A stretch of 64,000 nucleotides of DNA from Oxalobacteraceae bacterium (GCA_025352145.1 JANXTY010000036.1:1-64000), one strand, 5' to 3'. Shown: positions 35,479 through 43,186, counted from the first letter of the stretch. Notes: a model not told the origin generated them from the letters alone. Program-made: numbers and translations.

Positions 35479-36216
35479 ATGGCCCAGATGACACCCTCCA
35501 CTGCCAAGCCATTGCAAACACCGGGAAAGGTATCCCCAAGAGCACGGTCGTTTTCAAAAAATGATTTTCCATTTATTCGCACAGCGAGCATCATCTTAGC
35601 CAGTAGCGTGACAGCCAGCGCGATCATGGTGGTCGGCAGCAGTTTTTTGTTATCCAGTATGCAGAACAGCAAAGACCAGGCTGAGAGTCAACTCAACCAG
35701 GTACGCCAGCAGTTTTCGCAAGCAGAAACAGAGAGGAAGGAAATTCATGATTTCCAGCCAAAATATGTACGCATGCTTGAACGCGGATTTATCGGTGACG
35801 AGAAACGGCTAGATTGGATAGAACACATGAAAAAAGTCCAAAAAAATCGCCAGCTTCTGCCCATCAATTTCGAGATTTCGCCACAACAGATAGTGCAAGT
35901 GGATCCGTCCGTACTCAGTGGAGAATTGGAGCTGCATGGCAGCAAAATGTCCCTTCACATGAATCTGCTGCATGAAATGGATTTACTGAATTTTCTTCAA
36001 GAGCTAAAAAGCATCGGCACCACTGCGCCGCAATCTTGCATCATCAAGCAAACTACCCTTATCGGTGATGAAGCACTGCAAGCACATCTTATTGCGGACT
36101 GCACACTATATTGGCTGACTTTGGGAAAACCTGCGGCAGCGGTTGATGCAAGCTCTGCCGCCCCTGCAGGTGGTGCAAGTACTGCTCCCGCAGCACCTAC
36201 GGCAACAGCCAAATAA
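35479..36216 (+). CDS. PilO-like bitopic assembly protein
   Basis: 245 residues. A basic cytoplasmic tail (about 1-35) precedes a membrane span (about 37-60, IILASSVTASAIMVVGSSFLL), a coiled coil (about 62-92) and a periplasmic domain (LPINFEISPQQIV, LSGELELHGSKMSLHMNLLHEMDLLNFLQEL), laid out as in PilO/GspM. The tail is Ala/Pro-rich. It starts 2 bp after the previous stop. It probably forms the alignment complex with the proteins before and after it. Confidence 0.65.
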   Translation: MAQMTPSTAKPLQTPGKVSPRARSFSKNDFPFIRTASIILASSVTASAIMVVGSSFLLSSMQNSKDQAESQLNQVRQQFSQAETERKEIHDFQPKYVRMLERGFIGDEKRLDWIEHMKKVQKNRQLLPINFEISPQQIVQVDPSVLSGELELHGSKMSLHMNLLHEMDLLNFLQELKSIGTTAPQSCIIKQTTLIGDEALQAHLIADCTLYWLTLGKPAAAVDASSAAPAGGASTAPAAPTATAK

Positions 36217-36229
36217 AGAAGGCCAAGGT

Positions 36230-36706
36230 ATGAAACGTTTATTCCTTTTGCTCACGTTAGCTACTGTAATGACCGCCCCTGCCATCGCGCAGACCACCTC
36301 CCTCGGCCGTCTGTTCTTCACCCCAGAAGAACGCATCAAGCTCGATCAAGTGCGTAAAAACGGGGGGAACGGTGCCACCAGCAAGGTTATTTTCATACCG
36401 GCCGCTCCTATTGCGCCGGGTATCGTCGAGGCAACCCACGAACAAATCATTCTCGATGGATTCGTCAAACGTAGTAGCGGCAAAACTACGGCATGGATCA
36501 ATCGCCTGCCGCAAAATGAAAATGAGAGTCCGCAAGGCATCTCTATCACTGGGCAAAACACACAGTCCGGGACAATTTCCATGCGCCTTTCTTCTGGCAA
36601 AGAAATTAATTTAAAAGCGGGCCAAACGTTCGATGTCGTCAAGGGCCGGATACGTGAAGGCTATGAAGAAAATCCCGTGCCGACAGACGACGTCAACAAA
36701 AAATAA
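36230..36706 (+). CDS. PilP-like periplasmic protein
   Basis: 158 residues. ATG 36230 is chosen because AAGG lies just upstream and it begins a clean signal peptide (MKRLFLLLTLATVMTAPAIA|Q). The mature part starts TTSLGRLFFTPEERIKLDQVRKNGG, a motif I associate with small proteins of pilus clusters. It continues with a small beta domain (LDGFVKRSSGKTTAWINRLP, SMRLSSGKEINLKAGQTFDVVKG) resembling PilP/GspC homology regions. It would link the platform to the secretin. Confidence 0.6.
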   Translation: MKRLFLLLTLATVMTAPAIAQTTSLGRLFFTPEERIKLDQVRKNGGNGATSKVIFIPAAPIAPGIVEATHEQIILDGFVKRSSGKTTAWINRLPQNENESPQGISITGQNTQSGTISMRLSSGKEINLKAGQTFDVVKGRIREGYEENPVPTDDVNKK

Positions 36707-36772
36707 AACTTGAAAATCTTCTGGCCGAGCGTACTATGCGATTGGGTTAGAACGTAATCGGCACTCAGTAGG

Positions 36773-36792
36773 ATGTGCATGTATGTGCATGC
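36773..36792. repeat. 10-bp tandem duplication in a 211-bp gap
   Basis: atgtgcatgt/atgtgcatgc (36773-36792). The gap 36707-36917 otherwise shows no gene and no clear terminator. Confidence 0.8.
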
Positions 36793-36917
36793 CCCCCTCC
36801 TGATCAATTTTGCGTAAGCCCTATACCGCAGATATAAGCCAATACAGGCGAATACAAATGGTATAGGCCGAACTAAGATGTATGGTTTTCATTCATCCAT
36901 TTTTTAATTTATTTCTT

Positions 36918-37823
36918 ATGCCAGCCTTTCACTATTCTAAGAAACCGACCACCGGATTCACGCTGGCTGAAATGGCGATTGTGGTGCTGCTCATCGGCAT
37001 CATGATGACCATGGGATTAAAAATGGTCACTGCAAATCTGGACAATACCGCCTACAGCGACACCAAAGCCAAACAAGAACGGATCAAAACTGCCTTGATT
37101 GGATTTCTGCGAACGAATGGCAGATTGCCATGTCCTGACAGTACCGCGGGCGTTGCCACCGGTTCCGAGGTCACCCCCTGCGCTACTGCTGTATCCGCCT
37201 ATGGCGTTGTTCCCTGGCAAACGCTAGGACTCGCAAGAGAAGCTGCGCAAGATGGATGGGGCAATCTTTTCACCTATCGCGTATCCAACCTGAACCCTGC
37301 CACCGCAGCCGCAGCCGGAGTTCCTCCCGTCCATCGATTCTCCAATCAAAACTGGGCAATTAATGCAGGTGCCGGGGCCTTTGACATCCGTAGTTTTGCT
37401 GACGCCCCTCTTGCTACGGCAGGTTTTCAGTCGCTGCGTGTCAATACTGTCGGTGGTGCTGCTGAATCGCGGACTGCCGTGGTGGTCATCCTTTCGCATG
37501 GCAAAAATGGATACGGAGCAAAAACCATTAAAGTTGCCGCACGCATGCCCGCACCACCCGCAGCAAACATTAATGAAGGCACGAACGCTACCATCGGCCA
37601 AACGATCTTTGTTCGCCGTCCGGTATCCGATATCGCGGCAGCCCCCGGCCCTTATGACGATGTGGTTGCGTATATGAACCCCCAAGATTTATTGCAACCG
37701 TTAATCACGGAGCGCAGTTTGTTAGGCGCATGTTCCGCTTACTGTACCGCCGGGGGGCCAGCGCCTTGCCCAACAACGACTACTGTCCCCATTGGCAGTC
37801 CCGGCCCCCTGGCTTGCCCATAG
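36918..37823 (+). CDS. Prepilin (type IV pilin-like), large
   Basis: About 301 residues from ATG 36918, which leaves a short leader MPAFHYSKKPTTG before FTLAEMAIVVLLIGIMMTMGLKMV (G|F cleavage, Glu5). An upstream ATG at 36882 would give a hydrophobic, unlikely leader. The mature part has RIKTALIGFLRTNGRLPCPDS, DGWGNLFTYRV and a Cys- and Thr-rich C-terminus (ACSAYCTAGGPAPCPTTTT). Its size and the DGWGN motif fit a minor or specialised pilin of the second system. Confidence 0.78.
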   Translation: MPAFHYSKKPTTGFTLAEMAIVVLLIGIMMTMGLKMVTANLDNTAYSDTKAKQERIKTALIGFLRTNGRLPCPDSTAGVATGSEVTPCATAVSAYGVVPWQTLGLAREAAQDGWGNLFTYRVSNLNPATAAAAGVPPVHRFSNQNWAINAGAGAFDIRSFADAPLATAGFQSLRVNTVGGAAESRTAVVVILSHGKNGYGAKTIKVAARMPAPPAANINEGTNATIGQTIFVRRPVSDIAAAPGPYDDVVAYMNPQDLLQPLITERSLLGACSAYCTAGGPAPCPTTTTVPIGSPGPLACP

Positions 37824-37830
37824 GCATATT

Positions 37831-38493
37831 GTGAAAACACTCCCCCTAAAACAGCTTGGCTTCACGCTCGTCGAAATAGCTATCGTATTAATTATCATCG
37901 GTCTGATCTTGGGCGGCATCATCAAAGGCCAGAGCTTGGTAGGGAGTGCCAAAGCCAAGGATGTCATCGCCATTGGAGAAGAACTTCGCACCGCCACTGT
38001 TTATTTCAAACAACGTTACAACTATTTGCCCGGCGATCTACCCGCCCCTGCTGCTGATATCACTGCTGTTCCAGCCCTCGTTGCCGGGACCGGGGGCACG
38101 GTTGGCAACGGCTATATCGAAGGCGCTGTCAATGCGCTTGGCCAAGCGACTCCCACCACCTCTGAAGTTGCCGTGGCCCCCTTGCAACTGTATTACGCGG
38201 GATTCATCGGTAAAATTAACCTCACCGCACCGACACAGCTCATCACGACTTCCTATGGTGCCGTGCACCTGGTCACCAATGCCAATGCAAACGCCAATGG
38301 ATTGATAGCCACCTATGGCAATGCACCCCTTCGCAATGTCATCCTATTTACCAATCTTCCTTGCGACATAGTCAATGAAGTAGACGCCAAGATTGATGAT
38401 GGAACTATATCTGGCGCCATCGGTGTTGGTGGCCGAGCCAAAGGCAATGCGTGTGCTGCCAACACGGTCAATTTTTACGCCGTCGGCCTATAG
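37831..38493 (+). CDS. Prepilin, GTG start
   Basis: 220 residues from GTG 37831, seven bases after the previous stop; a longer frame would overlap that gene. Leader MKTLPLKQLG precedes FTLVEIAIVLIIIGLILGGIIKGQSLV. KDVIAIGEELRTATVYFKQRYNYLPGDLPAP is the pattern of a pilin group with a LPGD loop. Two Cys occur near the end. It ends at an 11-bp duplication (gtcggcctata/gtcggcctatc, 38482-38503) that spans the stop codon. It is a paralogue of the prepilin at 42171. Confidence 0.8.
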   Translation: MKTLPLKQLGFTLVEIAIVLIIIGLILGGIIKGQSLVGSAKAKDVIAIGEELRTATVYFKQRYNYLPGDLPAPAADITAVPALVAGTGGTVGNGYIEGAVNALGQATPTTSEVAVAPLQLYYAGFIGKINLTAPTQLITTSYGAVHLVTNANANANGLIATYGNAPLRNVILFTNLPCDIVNEVDAKIDDGTISGAIGVGGRAKGNACAANTVNFYAVGL

Positions 38494-38605
38494 TCGGCCT
38501 ATCAATAGGGCACCCATTTAATTGTTCCTTCATAGGAATACCGAACCTTTATGCGCGTTAGCTAAACCAGACGCGTTTTAACAATCGACCTGTGCGAATA
38601 AACCC

Positions 38606-39373
38606 ATGCTTCGACAAGCCACTACCATCGCCTACTACACCGTGTTAGAAGCGCTGCGCAATCGTCTGCTGTGGCTGTTTATTTTAGTGGCAATTATCGG
38701 TGTAGGAATCAGTGGTTTCTTAAACGAACTAGCGATCACCGAGAGTCGTGAAATTCAGGCTGCGTTATTAGCTGCTTTTCTGCGTTCATCCGCAGTTTTT
38801 TTGCTAGCCACTTTTATTGTTACGAGTATGATCCGCGAATTTAATGACAAAGGAGTCGATTTATTGCTGGCTATGGCGCTTCCGCGTGCCGGCTATTTTC
38901 TGGGCAAGTTAGCCGGATTCGCTGCCCTGGCCGTCATGCCTGCAATACTATTCGGACTGCTGATGGTTCTGGTAGCGGCACCCATGCAAGCGCTAATGTG
39001 GACTATTTCGCTCATTTGCGAGTTATGGCTGGTCGCCGCTTTTAGCCTGCTGTGCGTATTTACATTCAACCAGATCATGCCAGCCTTGAGTGCTGTGATG
39101 GCGGTGTATCTGCTTGCGCGTTCCGTCGCTACGCTGCAATTGATCGGCCATAATCCACTCAACATTCCTCTTCTTTCACAGCACGTGATTAATTTTGTCA
39201 TCGATGCGATATCAACCATTCTCCCGCATTTTGATGAATTTACCCGTACAGAATGGCTGCTATATAACACTGGCGCCTGGTCATCTTTGTATCCCTTACT
39301 CGCGCAAACGGGTATCTATCTTGTGTTACTGTCTGGCGCGGCGCTATTCGATTTGTATCGAAAAAATCTCTGA
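38606..39373 (+). CDS. ABC-2 type transporter permease
   Basis: 255 residues with about six membrane spans (for example LLWLFILVAIIGVGISGFL near 23-41, SSAVFLLATFIVTSMI near 68-83, LAGFAALAVMPAILFGLLMVLVAA near 105-128). It resembles ABC-2 family membrane subunits (FNDKGVDLLLAMALPRAGYFLGKLAG). The presumed ATPase partner is at 24872-25588. It lies directly before 39376, with a 2-bp gap. Confidence 0.75.
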   Translation: MLRQATTIAYYTVLEALRNRLLWLFILVAIIGVGISGFLNELAITESREIQAALLAAFLRSSAVFLLATFIVTSMIREFNDKGVDLLLAMALPRAGYFLGKLAGFAALAVMPAILFGLLMVLVAAPMQALMWTISLICELWLVAAFSLLCVFTFNQIMPALSAVMAVYLLARSVATLQLIGHNPLNIPLLSQHVINFVIDAISTILPHFDEFTRTEWLLYNTGAWSSLYPLLAQTGIYLVLLSGAALFDLYRKNL

Positions 39374-39375
39374 TC

Positions 39376-40089
39376 ATGCGCGAACGCCCTATTGCCTATG
39401 TCCCCAAATTCGTCGTGCTGCTACTGACAACGGGTTTCATTTTGCAAATCGTATGGCGGCTGCATCAACCGGCGCAACCGCCAAGAACTGAAAATTTAAC
39501 ATCTCCCCCTTCTCTCACTGCGCTGAAAATAGCGAGCTTTGGCGAGCCGATCGCATTGGCCAGATTTCTCATGCTTGACCTCCAGGCATTCGATCATCAG
39601 ACCGGTACGAATATGACCTTTCGCAAACTGGATTACCTCAGATTGCAAACTTGGCTGGGCCGCATTTTGGATCTGGACCCGCAGGGACAATATCCGTTGA
39701 CTATCGCTAGCCGGGTATACGCCGCCTATACCGATCCACTAAAACAACGGCAAATGCTGGAATTTATCTACCAACGTTTTCTAGAGGATCCTAATCGCCG
39801 TTGGCCTTGGCTTGCACAAGCGGCCCTCACTGCAAAACATGATCTCAAGGATCTACCCTTAGCGAAAAAATACGCCCATGCTATTCGCACGCAAGCTACG
39901 GGAAATACGGTGCCCAGCTGGGCCAAGCAAATGGAAATTTTTCTTCTGGAAGATATGAACGAACTGGAGAGCGCAAAATTCCTGCTTGGCGGCCTTCTGT
40001 ACAGCGGAAAAATAACCGATGCCCGCGAACTACGTTTTTTACAGGCACGCCTCGCCGAGATGGAACGTAAAATGCAGCACGCAAAATGA
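39376..40089 (+). CDS. Unrecognised bitopic helical protein
   Basis: 237 residues. One N-terminal membrane span (about 10-27, FVVLLLTTGFILQIVW) is followed by an all-helical soluble part. Helices such as TWLGRILDLDPQGQYPLTIASRVYAAYTDPLKQRQMLEFIYQRF, WPWLAQAALTAKHDLKDLPLAKKYAHAI and LESAKFLLGGLLYSGKITDARELRFLQARLAEME suggest divergent TPR-like repeats. I do not recognise the family. It is wedged between the ABC permease and the response regulator (overlapping the latter by 4 bp), so it is probably part of the same transporter-pilus module. Confidence 0.6.
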   Translation: MRERPIAYVPKFVVLLLTTGFILQIVWRLHQPAQPPRTENLTSPPSLTALKIASFGEPIALARFLMLDLQAFDHQTGTNMTFRKLDYLRLQTWLGRILDLDPQGQYPLTIASRVYAAYTDPLKQRQMLEFIYQRFLEDPNRRWPWLAQAALTAKHDLKDLPLAKKYAHAIRTQATGNTVPSWAKQMEIFLLEDMNELESAKFLLGGLLYSGKITDARELRFLQARLAEMERKMQHAK

Positions 40090-40697
40090 CAGCCGAAAAT
40101 CACATCCTGATCGTCGAAGATGACCTCGCCATTCGTACCCTGTTGCGCAGTATATTGGAATTGGCCAATTTCACGGTCAGTGAAGCAGAATCGAGGATTG
40201 ACGCTATCGAAAAGCTGCGACGCTCTCCCGACATCTCCGTCGTCATTCTGGATTTAGGCCTTCCCCCTAAGCAAAATGCAATTACCGAAGGCATCGCCAT
40301 GCTAAAAGCCATTCACAATGACATCCTTCCGGTCAAAGTCATTGTGCTAACTGGACAGGACCAAGAAGCTGCAGCGCTGGAAGCTATCCGTGAAGGTGCT
40401 TTTGATTTCTTGTCCAAACCCGCCTCCGCAGAATCGATACTGCATGCCATGCGACGTGCCATTTTATTTTTACAAAAAGAACGGGAACTGGGCAAAGAGG
40501 GGATTACCCGCATTGCCATTAACGCGCAAATGGGCGAAGGATTAAAAGGTGTGCGCACCGATGCTGAGGAACGCTTGGTGCGCCACATTCTGAAAGAAAC
40601 CGGTTTCAACGTCTATCAAAGCGCGAAGCGTCTGGGCATCAAACGCGAAAATATTTATTATTTTTTGAAAAAATTCGGCATTCAACGCGAGGATTGA
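40086..40697 (+). CDS. Response regulator with Fis-type DNA-binding domain
   Basis: 203 residues. The receiver domain (about 6-125) has acidic EDD, phospho-acceptor Asp in VVILDLGLP (about 57), Thr in VLTGQDQ and Lys in FDFLSKP. The C-terminal Fis-like helix-turn-helix (about 160-200) reads EERLVRHILKETGFNVYQSAKRLGIKRENIYYFLKKFGI. The receiver resembles those of PrsR/NtrC-like regulators, but the sigma-54 AAA domain is absent. It is translationally coupled to the gene before it, and probably regulates this pilus cluster. Confidence 0.85.
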   Translation: MTAENHILIVEDDLAIRTLLRSILELANFTVSEAESRIDAIEKLRRSPDISVVILDLGLPPKQNAITEGIAMLKAIHNDILPVKVIVLTGQDQEAAALEAIREGAFDFLSKPASAESILHAMRRAILFLQKERELGKEGITRIAINAQMGEGLKGVRTDAEERLVRHILKETGFNVYQSAKRLGIKRENIYYFLKKFGIQRED

Positions 40698-40702
40698 GTA
40701 GC

Positions 40703-41761
40703 ATGATTGAGCAACTCTACCCCCTCCTGATTCTAGTCGGCTCTACCATCGGTGCCGTCATGCTGTATTTGTGGCATCAAGCACATATTGCCGGCCACAT
40801 CAACCTGCGCCTGATTCAACTCAACGAGCAACTTAACTTCGACACGCCAACCTTTTTGCGTGAGGCATGGCCGCTCGTGTCACAAGCCGGATTGTTGGGC
40901 ATGCAGTGGCGGCTCGACTGGTTCGGCATGCTGATTGAAGGACATTCGGGACAAACAGAAGGTCACTGCGTTAGCAGAGAAATGGAGGTCAGTGAAATGC
41001 GGCTGGCACTTACCTTGCATCCCAAAAAAACCCGAGGAGAACGGCGCTACTTTAATGAAACACTGGTAGAAACTTTTCTTTTACTGTTGCGCACAGACAT
41101 GTTGATCAAGGCAGATGCCACCGCCGTGACATTCGACCGCATGGCTAAACTCAATCTGTTTTTGCAGCATGACATGAAAAATGTCGCCCAATTTATTCAA
41201 CTGATGGCGGATCAACTGGCTGGCATACCTCCGGGAAAAGAACTGCAAGTACTAGAACATCTGCGTACTGCCGCTCCCCTGATCCGTCAACGCGCCGACC
41301 ACATCGTACGTACGCTCTCCCGTGGACCACCCAAAGCAAACTCCCTGATTACCGTATTCCTCCACGAAAAATTGGCAGAACTTTGTCGGCTCTATCACCT
41401 CGATTGCACCGTTACAGGCACAGCGGAGGTCAGCGCACCGGTCAATCTACTCGATAGTGCACTGGACAATATCCTCAAAAATTATAACGACATTCGTTTG
41501 CGCAGCAGCACTGTCAAACCTCTGATCCAGATCACGATTGTGACTAATCCAGTGGAAGTGGAAATATGGATCGAAGCAAAAAATGCGCTACCGGTCGTTA
41601 CCATCGACCGCCTGTTTGAGCCATTCTGGAGCAGCGATCCTGATGGCTTGGGGATTGGTCTATACCAGTCCAGGCAAATGCTCGAGATGTGCAATGGCAC
41701 TTTGAAGGCGCAATACACGACATCGGGTCAACTGCAATTTTGCGTTGTTCTTCCTCACTAA
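40703..41761 (+). CDS. PrsK-like sensor histidine kinase with altered ATP-binding site
   Basis: 352 residues from ATG 40703, five bases after the regulator's stop. One N-terminal membrane span (about 5-24). H-box LFLQHDMKNVAQFIQLM (His about 155) resembles PrsK (HDLKN). N-box DNILKNYNDIRL and F/G2 boxes RLFEPFW and GLGIGLYQSRQM are present. The expected DxGxG (G1) motif between them is missing; the region reads IWIEAKNALPVVTID. It is the cognate kinase by position. Activity could be atypical, for example phosphatase-biased. Confidence 0.75.
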   Translation: MIEQLYPLLILVGSTIGAVMLYLWHQAHIAGHINLRLIQLNEQLNFDTPTFLREAWPLVSQAGLLGMQWRLDWFGMLIEGHSGQTEGHCVSREMEVSEMRLALTLHPKKTRGERRYFNETLVETFLLLLRTDMLIKADATAVTFDRMAKLNLFLQHDMKNVAQFIQLMADQLAGIPPGKELQVLEHLRTAAPLIRQRADHIVRTLSRGPPKANSLITVFLHEKLAELCRLYHLDCTVTGTAEVSAPVNLLDSALDNILKNYNDIRLRSSTVKPLIQITIVTNPVEVEIWIEAKNALPVVTIDRLFEPFWSSDPDGLGIGLYQSRQMLEMCNGTLKAQYTTSGQLQFCVVLPH

Positions 41762-41800
41762 CAGATCCACCATAAAATTCACCCAGAATGCGATCACCCC

Positions 41801-41817
41801 TGTCTATAAAATAGACA
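41801..41817. promoter_or_regulatory. Short palindrome upstream of the pilin tandem
   Basis: tgtctat-aaa-atagaca, a perfect 7-bp inverted repeat with a 3-base spacer, 40 bp after the kinase stop. There is no T-run. TTGCTA, 16 bp and TAACTT (about 41820-41847) just downstream could be a weak promoter, which would make the palindrome an operator candidate. Confidence 0.3.
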
Positions 41818-41893
41818 CCTTGCTAAAATATTGCCATGTGGTAACTTGAAGCCACTGAGAGCAACCGCATTGCGATTCTTGAGGAAAGAGAAA

Positions 41894-41986
41894 ATGAAAC
41901 AGGTCAAACAATATCAATCAGGTTTTACCTTGATAGAAATTGCCACACGGTATGTTTATCCTTCTAAAAAAAACCAACATAACTAG
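41894..41986 (+). pseudogene. Truncated prepilin head, copy A
   Basis: An ATG with a good ribosome binding site (gaggaaagag) opens a 30-residue frame MKQVKQYQSGFTLIEIATRY and onward. It contains a complete prepilin leader, the G|F cleavage site and Glu5, then loses homology and stops at 41986. It is homologous to the intact prepilin at 42171 over the ribosome binding site and about 19 codons. Confidence 0.75.
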
Positions 41987-42021
41987 CCGTAATTTTTGTA
42001 CCACCGGAAATCGCCTTCGGT

Positions 42022-42114
42022 TCTTTAGGAGAAAGAGAAGAAACAATTCACACCAAACAAAATCAATCGAGTTTTACCTTAGTAAAAATTACCATCGCAA
42101 TAATAATTATCGGC
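42022..42114 (+). pseudogene. Decayed prepilin head, copy B
   Basis: Homologous to copies A and C from the upstream ctttaggaga box through atcggcc. The start codon is lost (aag in place of atg), there is a short insertion (acacc) shifting the frame, Gly-1 is changed to Ser and Glu5 to Lys. It is not translatable as a pilin. Confidence 0.75.
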
Positions 42115-42170
42115 CAGCCGTACTTTTTGCACCCAATGAAATCGCCTTACGATTCTTTAGGAGAGAGAAA

Positions 42171-42833
42171 ATGAAACAGTTCAAACAAAATCAATCGGGT
42201 TTTACCTTAGTAGAAATTGCCATCGTACTAGTCATTATCGGCCTGTTACTAGGCGGGGTACTAAAAGGACAGGCGATGGTCGATGGGGCGAAAGTAAAAG
42301 CGTTGGCCGCTGATTTTAGATCTATAAGCACTATGGTCAACGCATATCAAGACAGATTTCGCGCCATTCCCGGCGACGATGTCGCTGCCGTAGCTCACCA
42401 ACCGACAGCGATACAAGCCACTCCAGCAACAGCGGGAAGCGGCACCATCAATACGGGTACATGGGTGGGGTTAGCCGTTGCCGCTGCCGCTGATGAATCC
42501 TCCGTATTTTGGAACCAGGTTCGGCTAGCTGGTTTTGCCGGTGGTGGCGCTTCAACCAACGGACAAGCGCCTAACTCAGTAGGTGGATTTCTCGGCGTCA
42601 CATCTAACGCAGCGCATCCGACAACGCCCGCGGGGATAAGCGGAACGTTTATTGCCTGTGGAAGTGGAATCAGTTATGCCATCGCAACGCAACTCGACAC
42701 CACTCTGGATGATGGCGTGGGAACAACGGGAAGTATGTACGCATCGATCCAGCCAGGCGCAGCGATTGTGGCAGCAACAGCCCCGGCGGCCTATGCAACG
42801 CCTAACAGCTATACGGTTTGTTTATCGTTCTAA
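42171..42833 (+). CDS. Prepilin, intact last copy of the tandem
   Basis: 220 residues. ATG 42171 is chosen because GGAGAGAG precedes it and it gives a typical leader MKQFKQNQSG; a longer open frame from 41940 runs through the decayed copies and is spurious. The mature N-terminus is FTLVEIAIVLVIIGLLLGGVLKGQAMV, then FRSISTMVNAYQDRFRAIPGDD, like the prepilin at 37831. The body is Ala/Gly/Thr-rich with two Cys (FIACGSG, TVCLSF). A strong terminator follows, so it is the last gene of the cluster and could be the major subunit. Confidence 0.85.
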   Translation: MKQFKQNQSGFTLVEIAIVLVIIGLLLGGVLKGQAMVDGAKVKALAADFRSISTMVNAYQDRFRAIPGDDVAAVAHQPTAIQATPATAGSGTINTGTWVGLAVAAAADESSVFWNQVRLAGFAGGGASTNGQAPNSVGGFLGVTSNAAHPTTPAGISGTFIACGSGISYAIATQLDTTLDDGVGTTGSMYASIQPGAAIVAATAPAAYATPNSYTVCLSF

Positions 42834-42875
42834 ACAACGCGGCGCAAGTAATAGCAATAGCGCTTTCTCGGGTGA

Positions 42876-42913
42876 AATAAAATACGGGTATCTTCAGATA
42901 CCCGTATTTTATT
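42876..42913. terminator. Bidirectional rho-independent terminator
   Basis: A perfect 17-bp stem (aataaaatacgggtatc with its complement, loop ttca) has A/T tracts on both sides. It ends the prepilin transcript and can also stop transcription from the minus-strand gene at 42971. Confidence 0.92.
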
Positions 42914-42970
42914 GTACGAACAAACCAATCTAAGAGACCTCTGCAATAACGGGGGAAATATTAAAGCACA

Positions 42971-43186
42971 CTATTTTCTAAAAAAAAGCGCACCGAACAA
43001 TAATCCCGCACCTGCAACAACGCAGCCCATGCCAGCAAAGGCCCGATTAATGGTTTTAGCAAAATCGGCACCCGCATCGCGCGTAAGCAAAATGTAGCCG
43101 GCGGCGATCATCATCACTCCCGCAAAAAAAAAGAGCCGTGCAAAGAATATTCGCCTACGCCGTCTTGCAAAATTTTTAGGTTCCAT
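42971..43186 (-). CDS. Small two-span membrane protein
   Basis: 71 residues from ATG 43186 (MEPKNFARRRRRIFF), with GGAGG immediately upstream, perhaps too close; ATG 43237 would add 17 residues. A basic N-terminus precedes two hydrophobic spans (FFFAGVMMIAAGYILL and AGMGCVVAGAGLLFGALFF). I do not recognise the family. It is convergent with the prepilin and divergent from the crotonase. Confidence 0.5.
   Translation of the reverse strand: MEPKNFARRRRRIFFARLFFFAGVMMIAAGYILLTRDAGADFAKTINRAFAGMGCVVAGAGLLFGALFFRK

Larger units (their letters stand above)
41860..42250 (+). repeat. Tandem array of three pilin 5' ends
   Basis: Copies A, B and C (start codon positions about 41894, 42038 and 42171) repeat with a 133-144 bp period. 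The shared block includes about 30 bp upstream (agccgta[ac]tttttg[tc]acc before copies B and C), an atcgcctt.cgattctttagga-type leader and the codons for the leader peptide and N-terminal helix. Only copy C continues into a pilin body. Confidence 0.8.

Noticed and set aside
41940-42170. N-terminal extension of the last prepilin into an open frame
   Set aside because: The frame crosses decayed pilin copies; the ribosome binding site, leader and cleavage site all point to ATG 42171.
24872-42833. Exosortase/PEP-CTERM locus
   Set aside because: The regulator pair looks PrsK/PrsR-like, but there is no exosortase, glycosyltransferase or PEP-CTERM tail; prepilins and secretin define a pilus-type locus.
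42971-43186. Toxin-antitoxin or holin-like gene
   Set aside because: Small with two membrane spans, but there is no partner gene and no family motif.
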